Source of the DNA: a virus
DNA length: 60,067 nucleotides
Strand: one strand, 5' to 3'
IMG/VR virus record: IMGVR_UViG_3300025894_001094
Location: 1 to 60,067 of that record
Shown here: piece after piece, positions 59,069 to 60,067 of the stretch
Layout: each line of letters begins with the position of its first letter
How positions within the stretch are numbered: the stretch's first letter is position 1
Made by a program: the position numbers and the translations under genes
Notes under the pieces: model-generated
The model's database searches: none
Told to the model about the DNA's origin: nothing
What the model saw: the letters and a program-made list of their open reading frames with translations, nothing else

Positions 59069-60067
59069 TAGACAATCTCGCAATTGCCAGCAGCACATGC
59101 TAGTTCTTGTGAACCGATCGTCATATCACTTGCTTCGTATTCTGCAAGATCTCCCCAATTAATATCTTTTGGCATCTGTGATAACATCTCTTTGTACTCG
59201 CTTTCATCACAATCTTGATAAGGTGCCTGTTTATATGTATGCTCAGAGAAGGGTAAGAACGACACACCGGACATGTAATCAAAGTTAGCATAAACCCAAG
59301 CACCCACTTCCATCCACTCGTTCTCTTTCACAGAGATCGTCACAGATGGTTTGTGTTCACACCAGTGCTTCTGATAGACCAACCACATCTCCAGTTGTTC
59401 AATAGCACTCATGTCCTGACGGAACACAGCACCTTTATCTACCTTGACAGGAAACGAGAACACTGATGTGTGCGAAGGGTTCATCTGATCGTCTTCAACA
59501 GGGAATCCCTTGTCCACCATGAACATCGTCAATGGGTCTTTCTTGTCGCCACGCACTGTACGAATATAATATGGGTTGTGACGCGCATGGATTCCTGACG
59601 CAGCATCAACTAACTGTGACACCGTACCTGATGGTTTGACACAGGTGATAGCAACGCTCTGGTTGATACCGAGTTTCTTTGACATCTCAGCATTGACCTT
59701 GACTGCTTCTGCTTTCAGTTCTTCTAGCAACGAGGGTAGATCACCGATCTTACCGTTGGTGTATTTGTTGTCCATGATACCAGTCATAGACACACCGAGC
59801 AATCGCTCCTCTTCACAGTTCTTCTTCCATCCTTTGGAGATGTATTTGAAGTTTACCAACGAAGACTGGAACGTGCCTAGAATAGTTGCGAGTCGCACTT
59901 TCTCAAGCAACGACTCGCGGGTGTCGCTCGCACGAACCACAACCTCAGAGAGATTACAGAACTCACGCGAGCGAAGAATGATCTCAGAACAAGGGTTGGT
60001 GCCAAACTCATGGTCACCCACCTCGCGTCGACCAGACTTCTCTGCCATCATATTGGCAGACTGACGG
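59068..60067 (-). CDS. nrdJ: Class II (B12-dependent) ribonucleotide reductase, C-terminal part (5' end beyond window)
   Basis: The open frame runs off the right edge; only the C-terminal 330 or so residues are visible. EFGTNPCSEIILRSREFCNL holds the pair Cys408/Cys419 of Lactobacillus leichmannii RTPR, CVKPSGTVSQLVDAASGIHA is the active-site finger loop, and the C-terminal CAAGNCEIV carries the CxxxxC pair of RTPR (731/736). These identify the monomeric adenosylcobalamin enzyme, which makes dNTPs without oxygen or a small subunit. It depends on B12 in the host. Confidence 0.92.
   Translation of the reverse strand, partial: RQSANMMAEKSGRREVGDHEFGTNPCSEIILRSREFCNLSEVVVRASDTRESLLEKVRLATILGTFQSSLVNFKYISKGWKKNCEEERLLGVSMTGIMDNKYTNGKIGDLPSLLEELKAEAVKVNAEMSKKLGINQSVAITCVKPSGTVSQLVDAASGIHARHNPYYIRTVRGDKKDPLTMFMVDKGFPVEDDQMNPSHTSVFSFPVKVDKGAVFRQDMSAIEQLEMWLVYQKHWCEHKPSVTISVKENEWMEVGAWVYANFDYMSGVSFLPFSEHTYKQAPYQDCDESEYKEMLSQMPKDINWGDLAEYEASDMTIGSQELACAAGNCEIV

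Noticed and set aside
1-60067. tRNA genes, insertion sequences and attachment sites
   Set aside because: Gaps between genes are short and none shows a cloverleaf, T-loop sequence, transposase or integrase.

Overview
The window is a contiguous piece of an AT-rich, tightly packed genome of a T4-like marine myovirus (Caudoviricetes). T4-type baseplate and tail genes (48, 53, 27-like, 5-like, 25, 6, 8, 4, 26) sit beside T4-type early genes (32, 33-like, gene e-type lysozyme), together with genes typical of marine T4-like phages (thyX, phoH, class II ribonucleotide reductase). Almost every gene overlaps or abuts its neighbour. T4 late-promoter octamers (TATAAATA) occur in the structural part, and sigma70-type promoters (TTGACA, 16-17 bp, -10) occur in the early part. 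I saw no tRNA, rRNA, CRISPR array or insertion sequence. No stretch over 300 bases lacks a gene; the longest gap is 35826-36050.

Region 1 (1-20967, minus strand) is a late tail/baseplate operon. In transcription order it runs gp48, gp53, gp27-like hub, gp5-like OB/lysozyme hub, an amidase-tipped coiled protein, a beta-helix spike, an unknown protein, gp25, gp6, gp8, a 1795-aa virion protein, a small coiled coil, an unknown protein, and a protein with about 22 tandem 10-residue repeats that leaves the window at base 1. Two different peptidoglycan-hydrolase folds lie in this tail module.

Region 2 (21019-25213, plus strand) diverges from region 1. It encodes gp4, an unidentified structural protein, a tail-tube-fold protein, gp26 with a probable -1 frameshift extension on a T8 slip site, a tape-measure-like protein and a small protein. 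It converges on gene 32 at a UUCG hairpin terminator.

Region 3 (25273-38372, minus strand) is early/middle. It holds gp32, two unknown proteins (one with oxygenase-like motifs), gp33-like, a truncated UDP-sugar dehydrogenase, thyX, FkbM methyltransferases, a thermonuclease, a methyltransferase/ParB-like/PD-(D/E)XK nuclease trio, several tiny ORFs, a DUF454 membrane protein, and a heme oxygenase plus bilin reductase pair. No photosynthesis gene is present in the window, so the bilin pair could belong to a cyanophage or to the PcyX-bearing phages thought to infect heterotrophs. The host is undetermined.

Region 4 (38326-58921, minus strand) starts with a RecB-like nuclease and is then dominated by glycan genes: a five-member paralogous family with an R-x-R-[YW]-D motif, three GT25-type, two GT8-like and one GT-B-like glycosyltransferase, an FkbM methyltransferase, a HAD-nucleotidyltransferase fusion, a GDPD-like protein, a radical SAM/SPASM enzyme, and a carbamoyltransferase next to a degenerate homologue. 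Lysozyme, phoH, a P-loop kinase and small phage genes are interspersed. The likely output is a decorated glycan on the virion or the host surface, but the substrate cannot be read from sequence. The right edge carries a zinc-ribbon ORF and the C-terminal part of a B12-dependent ribonucleotide reductase.
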